Assembly (NCBI RefSeq): GCF_000190595.1
Contig: NC_015167.1
Span: forward strand, 62,001 to 126,000
Reading direction: 5' to 3'
Source of the DNA: Cellulophaga lytica DSM 7489
Lineage (GTDB): Bacteria > Bacteroidota > Bacteroidia > Flavobacteriales > Flavobacteriaceae
DNA: 64,000 bases
Position numbers and translations under genes: made by a program. The notes beneath the pieces were generated by a model. It was not told the origin of the DNA. It saw only the letters and a program-made list of their open reading frames with translations, and searched no databases. This document shows, piece by piece, positions 42,600 through 51,770 of the stretch. The first letter of the stretch is position 1, and each line of letters begins with the position of its first letter.

Positions 42600-43850
42600 A
42601 TGCAAGCATCCGATTTATTAAAAATTGCAAAAACATACGGAGATCCCGTTTATGTATATGATTCGGAAAAAATAGTTTCCCAATACCAAAGATTAACTAA
42701 TGCATTTAAGGGTGTTAAAAAATTAAAATTAAACTATGCCGCAAAGGCGTTGTCTAACATATCTATATTACGCCTAATGAATTCTTTAGGTAGTGGTTTA
42801 GACACTGTGTCTATACAAGAAGTAGAATTAGGGCTTTTAGCTGGTTTTAAACCAGAATCTATTATATATACACCAAACGGAGTATCTTTAGAAGAAATTG
42901 AAAAAGCTGCTGCTTTAGGTGTACGTATTAATATAGATAACTTGTCTGTATTAGAGCAATTTGGTAGTAAACACCCAAATATTCCTGTTTGTATTAGAAT
43001 TAATCCACACGTTATGGCCGGAGGTAACTCTAACATTTCTGTTGGTCATATAGATTCAAAATTTGGAATTAGTATTCATCAAATACCACATTTATTACGT
43101 ATTGTAGACCTAACTAAAATGAATATTAATGGTATACATATGCATACTGGTAGTGACATTTTAGATATTGACGTTTTCTTATACGCTTCTGAAATACTTT
43201 TTGAAACTGCTAAAAACTTTAAAAACTTAGACTTTATTGACTTTGGTAGCGGATTTAAAGTACCATATAAAACTGGTGATATAGAAACTAACGTAGAAGA
43301 ATTAGGTCAGAAATTAAGTGCAAAGTTTAATGACTTTTGTAAAGAATATGGTAAAGAATTAACCTTAGCATTTGAACCTGGTAAGTTTTTAGTGAGTGAA
43401 TCTGGTTTCTTTTTAGCAAAAGTAAATGTAGTTAAACAAACTACATCTACAGTGTTTGCTAGTATAGATTCTGGTTTTAATCACCTAATTAGACCTATGC
43501 TTTATGGATCATCTCATGAAATTTTAAACATTTCTAATCCAGAAGGAAGAGAACGTTACTACTCTGTTGTAGGTTACATTTGTGAAACGGATACTTTTGC
43601 TAGCAACCGCAGAATTAATGAAATATCTGAAGGAGATATTTTATGTTTCCGCAACGCAGGTGCTTATTGCTTTACTATGGCTAGCAATTACAACTCTAGA
43701 TTTAGACCACCAGAGGTATTATGGCACAATGGCGAGGCAATTTTAATAAGAGAAAGAGAAACTTTTGATGATCTTATTAAAAACCAAATAGATGTAAAAA
43801 ATTTATTTTCGAAAAAAGAAATGAAAAAAGAAAAAGCCACTGCTAAATAA
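42600..43850 (+). CDS. lysA: diaminopimelate decarboxylase
   Basis: 416-residue PLP enzyme that makes lysine from meso-diaminopimelate, the last step of the pathway that includes dapD in this window. The PLP lysine lies in KLNYAAKALSN (about residue 48, fold type III barrel). Later motifs: GLDTVSIQE, HMHTGSDI, DFGSGFKVPY, FEPGKFLVSESG and, in the C-terminal barrel, the substrate-binding GYICETDTFA and NAGAYCFTMASNYN. The length is normal and the catalytic cysteine (C of GYICETD) is present. The gene has its own promoter and terminator. Confidence 0.96.
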   Translation: MQASDLLKIAKTYGDPVYVYDSEKIVSQYQRLTNAFKGVKKLKLNYAAKALSNISILRLMNSLGSGLDTVSIQEVELGLLAGFKPESIIYTPNGVSLEEIEKAAALGVRINIDNLSVLEQFGSKHPNIPVCIRINPHVMAGGNSNISVGHIDSKFGISIHQIPHLLRIVDLTKMNINGIHMHTGSDILDIDVFLYASEILFETAKNFKNLDFIDFGSGFKVPYKTGDIETNVEELGQKLSAKFNDFCKEYGKELTLAFEPGKFLVSESGFFLAKVNVVKQTTSTVFASIDSGFNHLIRPMLYGSSHEILNISNPEGRERYYSVVGYICETDTFASNRRINEISEGDILCFRNAGAYCFTMASNYNSRFRPPEVLWHNGEAILIRERETFDDLIKNQIDVKNLFSKKEMKKEKATAK

Positions 43851-43862
43851 GCAGTGGCTTTT
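43832..43862. terminator. bidirectional terminator containing the lysA stop codon
   Basis: AAAAGCCACTGCT-aaata-AGCAGTGGCTTTT. The lysA TAA (43848-43850) lies in the loop and right arm. Confidence 0.85.
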
Positions 43863-43880
43863 GCCTTTAACTAACTAAAC

Positions 43881-44552
43881 TTACAAACTTTCTTCTAACT
43901 TATTTTCTAATTGTTTATTAAAATCTGATTCAAATTTTTCTTTAAAATTAACCTCCAACTCTAAATTACCTTCTGCATTTTTCTTTACATTTAATTTGTT
44001 TATGGTTGATGCAATTGTTAATACACTAACAGTTTCTAGTGCCTCTTTACCTGATTTATAACTTCCAATATTTTTAAGACTTTGTAGTAAACTAGAAAAA
44101 AATTGCTGCATCTGAAATTTTTCTATTTTAGAATCTTTTACCTCTTCGAGTGCTGTATTTACCAATGTAACACTAAAAGTGTTTTTTAAATACTCTTCTA
44201 TTTCCCTCTGTATTCTTTTTAGCTCTAAAGGTGTTGGCACCAATTCATCTTTAACTTCAAAATATGTATCATCTGTTAAAATATCTACAAAACGCACAAA
44301 ATTTATAATGCTAATACACGCTATATCTGCAATTTTAACATAACTAATTTTTTCACCAGAAACCAGCACCACAATACTATTTTCTACATTTATTTTTATT
44401 GGACTCCCTTCTAAAAACAAACCTGTAGTTAAATGCAAAGAAACAACAGCTTTACTTTTTTGATTAATAATTGTATTATGTTCTACAATTTTATCTAAAA
44501 TAACTCTTGGAGTTTCTACCAATAAAGATGGAAAAAGTTTTTGTATATTCAT
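43881..44552 (-). CDS. hypothetical protein, 223 aa
   Basis: I do not recognise a family. There is no signal peptide or membrane helix, so it is probably cytoplasmic. Residues about 36-85 (AVVSLHLTTGLFLEGSPIKIN ... VVLVSGEKISYVKIADIACISI) read like a five-strand small barrel of the Sm/Lsm type, a guess from pattern only. The C-terminal half is helical with an acidic-basic tail (KEKFESDFNKQLENKLEESL) suited to self-association. Convergent with lysA; its own upstream region shows no strong -7 box. Confidence 0.75.
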   Translation of the reverse strand: MNIQKLFPSLLVETPRVILDKIVEHNTIINQKSKAVVSLHLTTGLFLEGSPIKINVENSIVVLVSGEKISYVKIADIACISIINFVRFVDILTDDTYFEVKDELVPTPLELKRIQREIEEYLKNTFSVTLVNTALEEVKDSKIEKFQMQQFFSSLLQSLKNIGSYKSGKEALETVSVLTIASTINKLNVKKNAEGNLELEVNFKEKFESDFNKQLENKLEESL

Positions 44553-44727
44553 CTTATACTATTTTAATTTATACAGCAAAATTATAAGCATTAGAACACC
44601 CATACTACCCTTGTTTTAGTAAAAACCAATCACGGTAAACAGGGAGTATAGTATATTTGTAAAATAATTTTTTATATTTTTCGTTAGCTTTGTTAAGGTT
44701 GATGGACTAAAAACTAAAATATTTACT

Positions 44728-45261
44728 ATGAAATTAAAATCTATAAACGCTTTACAGATTTGTGCTATATTCTTTTTAGCATTTACATCTTTTACAACAA
44801 ATGCTCAAGAAGTAAAATGGCTTAGCTGGGAAGAAGCTATAGAGCTAGCTGCAAAAGATAAAGAGCCTAAAAAAATGTTTATAGATGTTTACACAGATTG
44901 GTGCGGATGGTGTAAAAAAATGGATGCAGATACATTCCAAAATCCTGAAGTAGCTGAATATATGGCAAAAAACTATTATATGGTAAAGTTAGATGGTGAA
45001 CGTAAAGAGCCATTAGAATACAAAGGACAAACTTATAAATTTGTTGCGTCTGGAAGAAGTGGTTACCACGAGTTTGCTGCTGCATTAATGCAAGGTAAAA
45101 TGAGTTACCCAACTACTATTTTTTTAGATGAAAAACAACAAATGTTATCTCCTGTACCTGGCTACCAAAAACCTAAACCATTTTTAAAAATTGCCAAATA
45201 TTTTGGTGAAGATATACACAAAACAAAAAAATGGGCTGAATATGACTCTAAAACAGAATAA
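44728..45261 (+). CDS. secreted thioredoxin-like protein (CGWC motif)
   Basis: 177-residue exported thiol-disulfide protein. The signal peptide ends TNAQ (about residue 26). The thioredoxin fold is marked by KKMFIDVYTDWCGWCKKMDADTF with active-site CGWC at about residues 57-60, then YMVKLDGE and the cis-proline segment YPTTIFLDEKQQ. This DUF255-like type is common in Flavobacteriia and probably keeps periplasmic cysteines reduced or reduces partner enzymes. The gene stands alone. Confidence 0.92.
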   Translation: MKLKSINALQICAIFFLAFTSFTTNAQEVKWLSWEEAIELAAKDKEPKKMFIDVYTDWCGWCKKMDADTFQNPEVAEYMAKNYYMVKLDGERKEPLEYKGQTYKFVASGRSGYHEFAAALMQGKMSYPTTIFLDEKQQMLSPVPGYQKPKPFLKIAKYFGEDIHKTKKWAEYDSKTE

Positions 45262-45271
45262 GCCCACATAT

Positions 45272-45319
45272 AGTATAAAAAAAGCGCTCTAAACTAGTTT
45301 AGAGCGCTTTTTTTATACT
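45272..45319. terminator. 48-bp perfect palindrome, bidirectional terminator
   Basis: Left arm 45272-45295 and right arm 45296-45319 are exact complements, containing A7-GCGCTCTAAACT and its mirror ending in T7. It lies between convergent genes. Confidence 0.88.
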
Positions 45320-45331
45320 TAAATTTAAAAT

Positions 45332-45835
45332 TTAGTCTATTACTTTTCCTTGCGTCACAAAAGACAAACCTTGCTGACCTTTGGTAGATATAAAAACACC
45401 TTCAAAAAGCGGATTACTTGATAACTTACTTATCTTCCAATTAAAAATAAAATTACCTCCAGTACCACCCTCTTTATTATGCTCATCTATAACAATAGCT
45501 ACACTCTCCATAGGAGCTATATATATTGGCTTTTTTGCATAATTACGAATAGACTTACCTACTGTATTAAAATACTCTGCTTTTATAATATACAAAGTAT
45601 CTGTACTGCTAGTATTACGCATATTTATTGTTGCTGTTAAGTCATGCGTTGTATGCTCTGACTGACTATAAACTTGTGAATAAACAGATAAATAAGTTTT
45701 ACCTGCCTTTAAAGAATCTGGGATTTTAAACCCTACACTTCTCTTATCCCAGTTTACCGTACTTAAAGTATTAACATCCTTGTGCTCTGTACAAGAAACA
45801 ACAGCAAATATTAGTAATAAAACAAAGCTTCTCAT
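45332..45835 (-). CDS. DUF3124 family lipoprotein
   Basis: 167-residue predicted lipoprotein: SFVLLLIFAVVSC gives a lipobox with the cysteine near residue 15. The rest matches DUF3124 (YLSVYSQVYSQSEHTTHDLTATINMRNTSSTDTLYIIKAEYFNT ... PMESVAIVIDEHNKEGGTGGNFIFNW), a beta-sandwich of unknown function found in many bacterial envelopes. It lies 52 nt downstream of acr3 on the same strand and could be read from the arsenic operon, but a functional link is not established. Confidence 0.85.
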   Translation of the reverse strand: MRSFVLLLIFAVVSCTEHKDVNTLSTVNWDKRSVGFKIPDSLKAGKTYLSVYSQVYSQSEHTTHDLTATINMRNTSSTDTLYIIKAEYFNTVGKSIRNYAKKPIYIAPMESVAIVIDEHNKEGGTGGNFIFNWKISKLSSNPLFEGVFISTKGQQGLSFVTQGKVID

Positions 45836-45887
45836 TATAATTTGTTTGAAAGACTAAGTTACATAAAAATAAATTTTATCTATACTA

Positions 45888-46928
45888 TTATGCCTTACTA
45901 AAATACTTTTTCTTAAACCAGAATGATACTCTAACCAACAATATTAAAGCAGGTACTTCTACTAAAGGTCCTATTACACCTGTAAAAGCTTGACCAGAAT
46001 TTAATCCAAAAACAGCAATAGCTACAGCAATAGCTAACTCAAAATTATTACCTGCAGCGGTAAATGCTACAGCAGTTGTTTTATCATAACTTGCTCCTGT
46101 TGCTTTTGTAAAGAAAAACCCTATAATAAACATTAATGTAAAGTATATTAATAATGGTATAGCAATAATTACAACATCCATAGGTATTTCTACAATTAAC
46201 TCTCCTTTTAAAGAGAACATTAGCACAATAGTAAACAGCAATGCTATTAAAGTTAATGGTGAAATAGTAGGTATAAACTTAGTATTGTACCACTCTTCTC
46301 CTTTTAATTTTACAAGTATTAATCTACTTAAAATACCTAATAAAAAAGGAATTCCTAAATATATAGCAACACTTTCTGCTATAGCACTAACAGATATATC
46401 TACAATAGCACCTTCAAAACCAAAGTAAGGAGGCAAAACAGTAATAAATAGCCATGCATAAAAACTATACGCAAATACCTGAAAAATACTATTTAAAGCC
46501 ACTAAACCAGCTCCGTACTCACTACTACCCTCTGCCAAATCATTCCATACAAGAACCATTGCTATACAACGTGCCAAACCTATTAAAATAAGTCCAACCA
46601 TATACTCTGGATAATCTTGTAAAAAAATTATAGCCAAGAAAAACATTAATACAGGTCCAATAATCCAGTTAAGAATTAAAGAAATAGATAATATTTTTGT
46701 GTTTTTAAACACTTTTGGTAAGAGTGCGTAATTCACTTTTGCTAGTGGTGGGTACATCATTACTATTAGCCCAATTGCTATTGGAATATTTGTAGTTCCA
46801 CTACTAAAAGAATCTATAATCCCCGGAAAACTTGGCACAAAATAACCTATACCTACACCTAGTAACATTGCAATAAAAATCCACAATGTTAAGTAACTAT
46901 CTAAAAAACTTAATTTTTTACCCGCCAT
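45888..46928 (-). CDS. acr3: ACR3 family arsenite efflux transporter
   Basis: 346-residue inner-membrane carrier that expels arsenite using the proton gradient. Ten hydrophobic segments are evident. [32 protein letters not shown] (about residues 114-145) is the ACR3 signature with the essential cysteine, and the later [21 protein letters not shown] is also diagnostic. Its ATG shares one base with the arsC-like TAA (TAATG), so the two are coupled. Known in the family: it handles arsenite and sometimes antimonite. Last gene of the arsenic operon. Confidence 0.96.
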   Translation of the reverse strand: MAGKKLSFLDSYLTLWIFIAMLLGVGIGYFVPSFPGIIDSFSSGTTNIPIAIGLIVMMYPPLAKVNYALLPKVFKNTKILSISLILNWIIGPVLMFFLAIIFLQDYPEYMVGLILIGLARCIAMVLVWNDLAEGSSEYGAGLVALNSIFQVFAYSFYAWLFITVLPPYFGFEGAIVDISVSAIAESVAIYLGIPFLLGILSRLILVKLKGEEWYNTKFIPTISPLTLIALLFTIVLMFSLKGELIVEIPMDVVIIAIPLLIYFTLMFIIGFFFTKATGASYDKTTAVAFTAAGNNFELAIAVAIAVFGLNSGQAFTGVIGPLVEVPALILLVRVSFWFKKKYFSKA

Positions 46929-47542
46929 TATTTCTTAATATTTGAAAAGATATAAAACATTTCTGCAGCAATTTGCGTGCTTCTTTCTTGGTATTTTTCT
47001 GCTTGTTGTGGTGTACCATCAAAAGCTTTTGGATCTTCAAAAGTTATAGGAACACGTTTTTCTGCACCTGCTATAAAAGGACAACCACCATCTGCTTGCG
47101 AGCAAGTCATAATTGCAGCAAATTCTGAAGCAGGATTAAATTCTGCATCATACTTTTTAGAAAAACCAATAATTGGTGCTGCATTTACACCATATTTTAT
47201 ACTATAAACAGGATTGTCTTTACCTGCTAGTTTTTCTATTTTAAAGCCAGTGTTACTTAATGTGGTTGCTACCATAGGAAAAAGAGCTGTTGCTTCTGTT
47301 CCACCAGAATAACAAGTAACATTTTTAACATTAAAATAAGCTGCCATTGTTTGCGCCCATACTTGAGACAAGTGACTTCTTCTAGAGTTGTGTGTACAAA
47401 TAAAATTTAAACGAATGTCTTCATTTTTAGTTGCTTTTTCTTGTACATAATCTGCTAAAGGTTGTAAAATTGCCTTACGCTCATTACTAACTTCTACTTT
47501 TTTTAAATCACCAATAAAGGAGTTAATTTCTTCAAAAATCAT
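46928..47542 (-). CDS. arsenate reductase-like low-molecular-weight phosphatase-fold protein
   Basis: 204-residue protein. The P-loop [10 protein letters not shown] (C at about residue 48, CX5R) and the [14 protein letters not shown] helix match low-molecular-weight tyrosine phosphatase-type proteins acting as arsenate reductases in Bacteroidota. A further cysteine-containing segment ([13 protein letters not shown]) and [11 protein letters not shown] support the thiol-relay arsenate reductase reading. It is longer than typical ArsC (about 130-140) because of a roughly 40-residue N-terminal helical piece. Arsenate reduction is inferred from operon position between the acetyltransferase and the arsenite pump. 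Confidence 0.88.
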   Translation of the reverse strand: MIFEEINSFIGDLKKVEVSNERKAILQPLADYVQEKATKNEDIRLNFICTHNSRRSHLSQVWAQTMAAYFNVKNVTCYSGGTEATALFPMVATTLSNTGFKIEKLAGKDNPVYSIKYGVNAAPIIGFSKKYDAEFNPASEFAAIMTCSQADGGCPFIAGAEKRVPITFEDPKAFDGTPQQAEKYQERSTQIAAEMFYIFSNIKK

Positions 47543-47554
47543 TTTTTAAACTTT

Positions 47555-48046
47555 TTAAATTCCCACAATTGCGCTTCTGCGCTCTAAAATTATATTATCT
47601 AGCCACTTACCGTTAAGTCTACCAATTTTTTCTCTGTAACCTATTTCTCTAAAACCACATTCTTTATGCAAGTGTAAACTAGCTTTATTAGCTCTCATAA
47701 TACCAGCTTGTAACGTCCAAATATTATTTTGCTCACTAATAGTTATTAACTGTTTTAGCAGTAATTTACCATAACCTTTGCCTCTGGCATTAGCTGCCAC
47801 ATAAACACTAACTTCTGCTACACCGCCATAAACACACCTAGATGAAACTGCTGCTAAAGAAGCCCAACCTTGCATAGTACCCTCATTAGTAAATAATGCA
47901 ATACACCCAAATGGCAAATGAGCTTTGCTCCACACATCCCAAGTTGGAACTTTAGTTTCAAAAGTTGCTACACCAGTGCTTATACCATCTTGATAAATTT
48001 TGGCTACACTAGAGTAATTAGCTTTAGAAATTGGTTTAAATTCCAT
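47555..48046 (-). CDS. GNAT N-acetyltransferase, ArsN1-like
   Basis: 163-residue acetyltransferase of the phosphinothricin acetyltransferase-like group. The acetyl-CoA site is AEVSVYVAANARGKGYGKLLLKQL (RGKGYG as the Q/RxxGxG motif). ATFETKVPTWDVW near the N-terminus and HKECGFREIGYREKIGRLNGKW near the end fit that group. In arsenic operons such proteins are called ArsN1 and can acetylate the arsenic antibiotic arsinothricin; this role is inferred from context, not shown. The ATG at 48046 is preferred over an upstream frame start that would overlap the DUF6428 gene; spacing is then 1 nt. Confidence 0.87.
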   Translation of the reverse strand: MEFKPISKANYSSVAKIYQDGISTGVATFETKVPTWDVWSKAHLPFGCIALFTNEGTMQGWASLAAVSSRCVYGGVAEVSVYVAANARGKGYGKLLLKQLITISEQNNIWTLQAGIMRANKASLHLHKECGFREIGYREKIGRLNGKWLDNIILERRSAIVGI

Positions 48047-48047
48047 T

Positions 48048-48518
48048 TTAGCAACAACCAGAATTAGGAGCACAACTATTGCCAGATGCTTGTATACTTG
48101 CTAGCTTTACCTTTTCTTTTTTTTCTGGAATACCACATTTATCTTTTGCTAAACAATCTGTTAATTTTGATGTAAGCAAAAAGTTAGTTCCGTCAAAATC
48201 TAATCCGTATTTACCAATAGTATCTCCTTGATATTCTACTTCTACTTCTAAATCTGGAATGCCTAAAACTTTTTCAGACAATTCTATTATGTTTACTAAT
48301 TTTTCTGGATGCAATCTATGATCATAATCTTGCTCATTCCACAATTGAAAATTAACAACATCTTCATTTCTTACAGTACCACCACAATCAATAAAGTTTT
48401 TAGTTACCTTACCTACTTCTGTTACATGAAAATGACTAGGTACTAATTCTCCGTTTGGCAATTGAAATGCTATTTTTTCTAAGCTTTTTAAATTTGCTTT
48501 AACTTCTGATAATTTCAT
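48048..48518 (-). CDS. DUF6428 family protein of the arsenic operon
   Basis: 156-residue cytoplasmic protein of a family that I know from ars operons of Bacteroidota (DUF6428). LPNGELVPSHFHVTEVGKVTKNFIDCGGTVR (about residues 20-50) and WNEQDYDHRLHPEKL are conserved. The C-terminus has several cysteines, including the cluster SCAPNSGCC, which could bind arsenite or antimonite. Function is undefined; a metalloid chaperone or carrier to the pump is a testable idea. It is second in the operon, 23 nt after arsR. Confidence 0.85.
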   Translation of the reverse strand: MKLSEVKANLKSLEKIAFQLPNGELVPSHFHVTEVGKVTKNFIDCGGTVRNEDVVNFQLWNEQDYDHRLHPEKLVNIIELSEKVLGIPDLEVEVEYQGDTIGKYGLDFDGTNFLLTSKLTDCLAKDKCGIPEKKEKVKLASIQASGNSCAPNSGCC

Positions 48519-48541
48519 ATAAATATTATTTTAAATTAAAC

Positions 48542-48874
48542 TTAACAACAACTATTATTTTCTTCTAAATCTTGATCTAAAAACTGACTCATTACAGTTT
48601 TCATTTTTGTCCAATTTTCTTTATGTATACAGTAGCAAACACTTGTACCTTCTACATTACCTTTTATAAGCCCTAATAACTTTAATTCTTTTAAATGCTG
48701 AGAAATTGTTGGTTGTGCCAAACCAATAACTCCTACTAAATCTCCACAGATACACGTATTTATTTTAAATAAGTGTTGAAGTATGGCTACACGTGCTGGG
48801 TGACTAAAAGCTTTAGCGTAAATTGCTACCTGATTTTGGTCTTCTGTAAATATTTCTGTCTTTGCTAAACCCAT
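48542..48874 (-). CDS. arsR: ArsR/SmtB family metalloregulator
   Basis: 110-residue winged-helix repressor. The DNA-recognition region is LAQPTISQHLKELKLLGLIKG (about residues 47-67). Two cysteines in NTCICGDL (about 35-42) just before it match the ArsR metalloid site, and more occur in SVCYC and at the tail (NNSCC). Binding of arsenite should release it from the operator. A candidate operator overlapping the promoter lies at 48889-48910. It heads a minus-strand operon with DUF6428, GNAT, arsC-like and acr3 (gaps 23, 1, 12 and overlap 1 nt). Confidence 0.95.
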   Translation of the reverse strand: MGLAKTEIFTEDQNQVAIYAKAFSHPARVAILQHLFKINTCICGDLVGVIGLAQPTISQHLKELKLLGLIKGNVEGTSVCYCIHKENWTKMKTVMSQFLDQDLEENNSCC

Positions 48875-48888
48875 AACTTAATTTGTTT

Positions 48889-48910
48889 ATTGCAATATTA
48901 CGATTAATAT
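48889..48910 (-). promoter_or_regulatory. ars operon promoter and candidate ArsR operator
   Basis: ATATTACGATTAATAT (48895-48910) is a 6-bp inverted repeat with a 4-nt spacer. Overlapping it, ATTGCAAT/ATTACGAT is a second, imperfect inverted repeat. The minus-strand box TAATATTG (48900-48893) is one mismatch from the -7 consensus and sits within these repeats. Confidence 0.5.
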
Positions 48911-48933
48911 AAATACAAAAGCAAATTTTACTC

Positions 48934-48975
48934 AAAAAAAATGCAGCATAACTTAAAAAGCTATGCTGCATTTTT
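48934..48975 (-). terminator. guaB terminator
   Basis: On the minus strand, TGCAGCATA pairs with TATGCTGCA and T7 follows. It lies 18 nt past the guaB stop and before the ars promoter. Confidence 0.82.
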
Positions 48976-48992
48976 ATAATATAAGTTATTAT

Positions 48993-50465
48993 TTATCTAC
49001 TGTAGTTAGGAGACTCTTTAGTTATAGTAACATCATGAGGGTGACTCTCATTAATACCACTAGCTGTAATTTTAACAAATTTACCTTTCTCCTTTAAAGA
49101 CTCAATATCTTTAGCTCCACAATACCCCATACCTGCACGTAAACCACCAACAAATTGATGTATACTCTCATACAACTCTCCTTTGTATGGTACACGGCCT
49201 ACTATACCTTCTGGTACAAGTTTTTTAATATCATCTTCTACATCCTGAAAATAACGGTCTTTACTACCTTGTTTCATAGCCTCTACAGAACCCATTCCAC
49301 GGTAAGACTTAAACTTTCTTCCTTCGTATATAATAGTTTCTCCTGGAGATTCTTTAGTACCTGCTAATAAAGAACCTAACATTACTGTATCTGCACCAGC
49401 AGCTATAGCTTTAGGTATATCACCAGTATATCTAATTCCGCCATCTGCAATTACAGGAACCCCACTACCTTTTATAGCTGCTGCAACCTCTAAAACTGCA
49501 GAGAATTGAGGAAAACCAACACCAGCAACTACTCTAGTTGTACATATAGATCCTGGACCTATACCTACTTTTACAGCATCTGCACCAGCCTCTACTAAAT
49601 ATTTAGCAGCCTCTGCTGTTGCTATGTTACCTACAATAACATCTAACTCTGGAAATTTCTTTTTAACTTCCTTTAAAACAGCAACAACACCTTTTGTATG
49701 GCCATGTGCTGTATCTATAACAACTGCATCTACACCAGCATTTACTAACGCTTCTGCACGTTCTACTGCATCTCCTGTAACTCCTAAAGCTGCAGCAACC
49801 CTTAATCTACCATAAGTATCTTTATTAGCTATAGGCTTTAGAGTTAGTTTTGTAATGTCTCTAAACGTAATTAAACCAACCAATTTGTTGTCTTCATCAA
49901 CAACAGGTAGTTTTTCAATTTTATTTTCTTGTAAAATATCTTCTGCTTGTGCTAAAGAGGTACCTTCACTAACAGTTACCAAGTTTTTAGAAGTCATTAC
50001 TTCTGAAATTGGCCTGTCGTTATTTTTTTCAAAACGAAGATCCCTATTCGTAACAATACCAATTAATTTACCCTCTTCATCTACTATTGGAATGCCGCCA
50101 ATGCTATACTCTTTCATATTCGCTTTAGCGTCACGCACAACAGAATTTAATGGCAAAGTAACAGGATCTATAATCATACCACTTTCTGCTCGTTTAACTT
50201 TACGAACCTTTGCTGCCTGCTCTGCAATGGTCATATTTTTATGTAACACTCCAATACCGCCTTCTTGCGCCATGGCAATTGCCATACGAGATTCTGTTAC
50301 AGTATCCATTGCCGCAGAGACAATTGGTACATTTATAGTTATGTTTCTTGTAAATTTTGCTTTTATACTTACTTCTCTTGGAAGCACTTCTGAAAAAGCA
50401 GGAACAAGGAGTACGTCATCGTAAGTAAGACCTTCTCCAACAATTTTATTTAGGTGAGCTTGCAT
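48993..50465 (-). CDS. guaB: inosine-5'-monophosphate dehydrogenase
   Basis: 490-residue enzyme converting IMP to XMP with NAD, the rate-limiting step of GMP synthesis. Motifs: [17 protein letters not shown] at the N-terminus; two CBS domains inserted between about residues 95 and 205; [11 protein letters not shown]; the catalytic cysteine in [20 protein letters not shown] (about residue 308); and the flap [17 protein letters not shown]. Length and layout are standard. A strong promoter and a perfect hairpin immediately before the start codon precede it. Confidence 0.98.
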   Translation of the reverse strand: MQAHLNKIVGEGLTYDDVLLVPAFSEVLPREVSIKAKFTRNITINVPIVSAAMDTVTESRMAIAMAQEGGIGVLHKNMTIAEQAAKVRKVKRAESGMIIDPVTLPLNSVVRDAKANMKEYSIGGIPIVDEEGKLIGIVTNRDLRFEKNNDRPISEVMTSKNLVTVSEGTSLAQAEDILQENKIEKLPVVDEDNKLVGLITFRDITKLTLKPIANKDTYGRLRVAAALGVTGDAVERAEALVNAGVDAVVIDTAHGHTKGVVAVLKEVKKKFPELDVIVGNIATAEAAKYLVEAGADAVKVGIGPGSICTTRVVAGVGFPQFSAVLEVAAAIKGSGVPVIADGGIRYTGDIPKAIAAGADTVMLGSLLAGTKESPGETIIYEGRKFKSYRGMGSVEAMKQGSKDRYFQDVEDDIKKLVPEGIVGRVPYKGELYESIHQFVGGLRAGMGYCGAKDIESLKEKGKFVKITASGINESHPHDVTITKESPNYSR

Positions 50466-50466
50466 A

Positions 50467-50485
50467 GCAATTAAGGATTAATTGC
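50467..50485 (-). promoter_or_regulatory. inverted repeat in the guaB leader
   Basis: GCAATTAA-GGA-TTAATTGC, perfect 8-bp arms, ends 1 nt before the guaB ATG (50465) and starts near the predicted transcription start. Confidence 0.45.
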
Positions 50486-50488
50486 GTG

Positions 50489-50516
50489 CAAATATACAAT
50501 TTATAAATGTAAACAA
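50489..50516 (-). promoter_or_regulatory. guaB promoter
   Basis: Minus-strand TTG (50516-50514), 17-nt spacer, TATATTTG (50496-50489): near-ideal consensus. Confidence 0.7.
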
Positions 50517-50524
50517 CCACATAT

Positions 50525-51229
50525 TTACCAATAAGAGTTTTCACAATGTTTTCTTAACGTATGCATAGCATACGTATACCTCTCTTGTGCGGATGCTAAA
50601 CAACCTTTAAAGCGTAATTTTTTAGGAACTACAACTGCATATACAAATTTACCTTTTGCTATATGCGCTAACCTTTTTAAGGTTTTTTCATTTAAAGTAT
50701 CATAAACTTCTTTTACCCAAATGTGTTGCTCTTTATACAATATGGCTTTATCCCAAGCTAAACTTTCTTTTTCATTTAAAACAGTGGTATTTGAATATAA
50801 ATTATACATACTTAAAAAAGCAGAATTAAATACTTTTTCGCTACCTATTTTTGCAGCATCTATAACATCATTTTTTAAAAACATTTTATATGGGTAATGA
50901 GTAGCTAAGTTTAATTTAGCAGAAATAAAATGTGCCATTCTTGGCCATACAACCTTATGTCCTTTTTCTTCTATTGACAATGCAAACCATTTGTAAAAAT
51001 CTCTTCTTTCTGCTATAGTTTGATATTCTAAAAATAGATTATTAGTTAGATTGAAACTATTTGCTTGTTGCCAAGTAACCGTATTTTTCAATCGGTCTTT
51101 TTTAAACCAGTCTTTAGGCAAAAGTGTATTTCTTCCGGTTTTTTGCTGATATGCTTTAAAATTCTTCCATTCGGCAGCAAAGCTATCAACACAAAAAAAG
51201 AATACAATAAGAGTTACCAAGTAGCGCAT
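50525..51229 (-). CDS. hypothetical secreted protein, 234 aa
   Basis: No named family is assigned. The signal peptide (RYLVTLIVFFFCVDSFAA) predicts export. The mature chain is rich in aromatic and basic residues; EYQTIAERRDFYKWFALSIEEKGHKVVWPRMAHFISAKL (about residues 90-128) looks like a conserved core and two cysteines lie near the C-terminus (FKGCLAS, RKHCENS). I recall relatives in Flavobacteriia with an unsupported label as insecticidal toxin complex protein, which I do not adopt. It is last on the strand after the TonB receptor and 4-TM genes. Confidence 0.72.
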   Translation of the reverse strand: MRYLVTLIVFFFCVDSFAAEWKNFKAYQQKTGRNTLLPKDWFKKDRLKNTVTWQQANSFNLTNNLFLEYQTIAERRDFYKWFALSIEEKGHKVVWPRMAHFISAKLNLATHYPYKMFLKNDVIDAAKIGSEKVFNSAFLSMYNLYSNTTVLNEKESLAWDKAILYKEQHIWVKEVYDTLNEKTLKRLAHIAKGKFVYAVVVPKKLRFKGCLASAQERYTYAMHTLRKHCENSYW

Positions 51230-51263
51230 AGTAGTATAAAGCTACTAAACTATACAGTAATAA

Positions 51264-51761
51264 CTAAGTTGTGGCTTGTTTTTTAATTAATTGCCATAAA
51301 ATTACCAGAGCAGATAACGTAAAAGTAAGTGTCATTAATGCACCCGAAATCATAATTATATACTTCATCCATAGCATACCAGACCATAGCATATAAATAC
51401 CTCCAAATGTTAGCAATACAGACAAAAACGGCTCTATTGTTAAAAACAGTTTTAACTTTTTTGGTAGTTTTGTAAGCCACACCAAACCTCCTAATAAAAA
51501 GAAAATAAAAGACATAGACAATATATGTGTATGCACTGTAGTAAGCATTTCTCGCTTACTCTTTTTAAATTTCATTACCTCTGCATCTTCATCTTCTTCA
51601 TTACCTAAATAGTTTTCTGTAATGCCTGCTGGTTTGGCTCCGGTGGTTTCATTAACAAACATAAGTCCTGTATAAAAACCAATAGACAAGATAACTACAA
51701 AAGCTCCTATAAATAGTTTTATTTCTGATGGAAAAGTGCCAAGTAGTCCGTTGTATTTCAT
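51264..51761 (-). CDS. four-helix membrane protein of the imelysin locus
   Basis: 165-residue inner-membrane protein with four hydrophobic segments (about residues 15-35, 78-97, 105-125 and 133-157). A long acidic-basic loop (ENYLGNEEDEDAEVMKFKKSK) separates the first two. TTVHTHILSMSF at the start of helix 2 has two histidines that could ligate heme or metal; that is inference. It lies 9 nt downstream of the TonB receptor gene on the same strand, so a role in the same uptake system is likely but unproven. Confidence 0.78.
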   Translation of the reverse strand: MKYNGLLGTFPSEIKLFIGAFVVILSIGFYTGLMFVNETTGAKPAGITENYLGNEEDEDAEVMKFKKSKREMLTTVHTHILSMSFIFFLLGGLVWLTKLPKKLKLFLTIEPFLSVLLTFGGIYMLWSGMLWMKYIIMISGALMTLTFTLSALVILWQLIKKQATT

Positions 51762-51770
51762 TATAAAATT

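Noticed and set aside
49855-50424. 189-residue plus-strand ORF opposite guaB
   Set aside because: Lies wholly inside guaB, which has every catalytic motif; serine-rich composition is typical of an antisense shadow.
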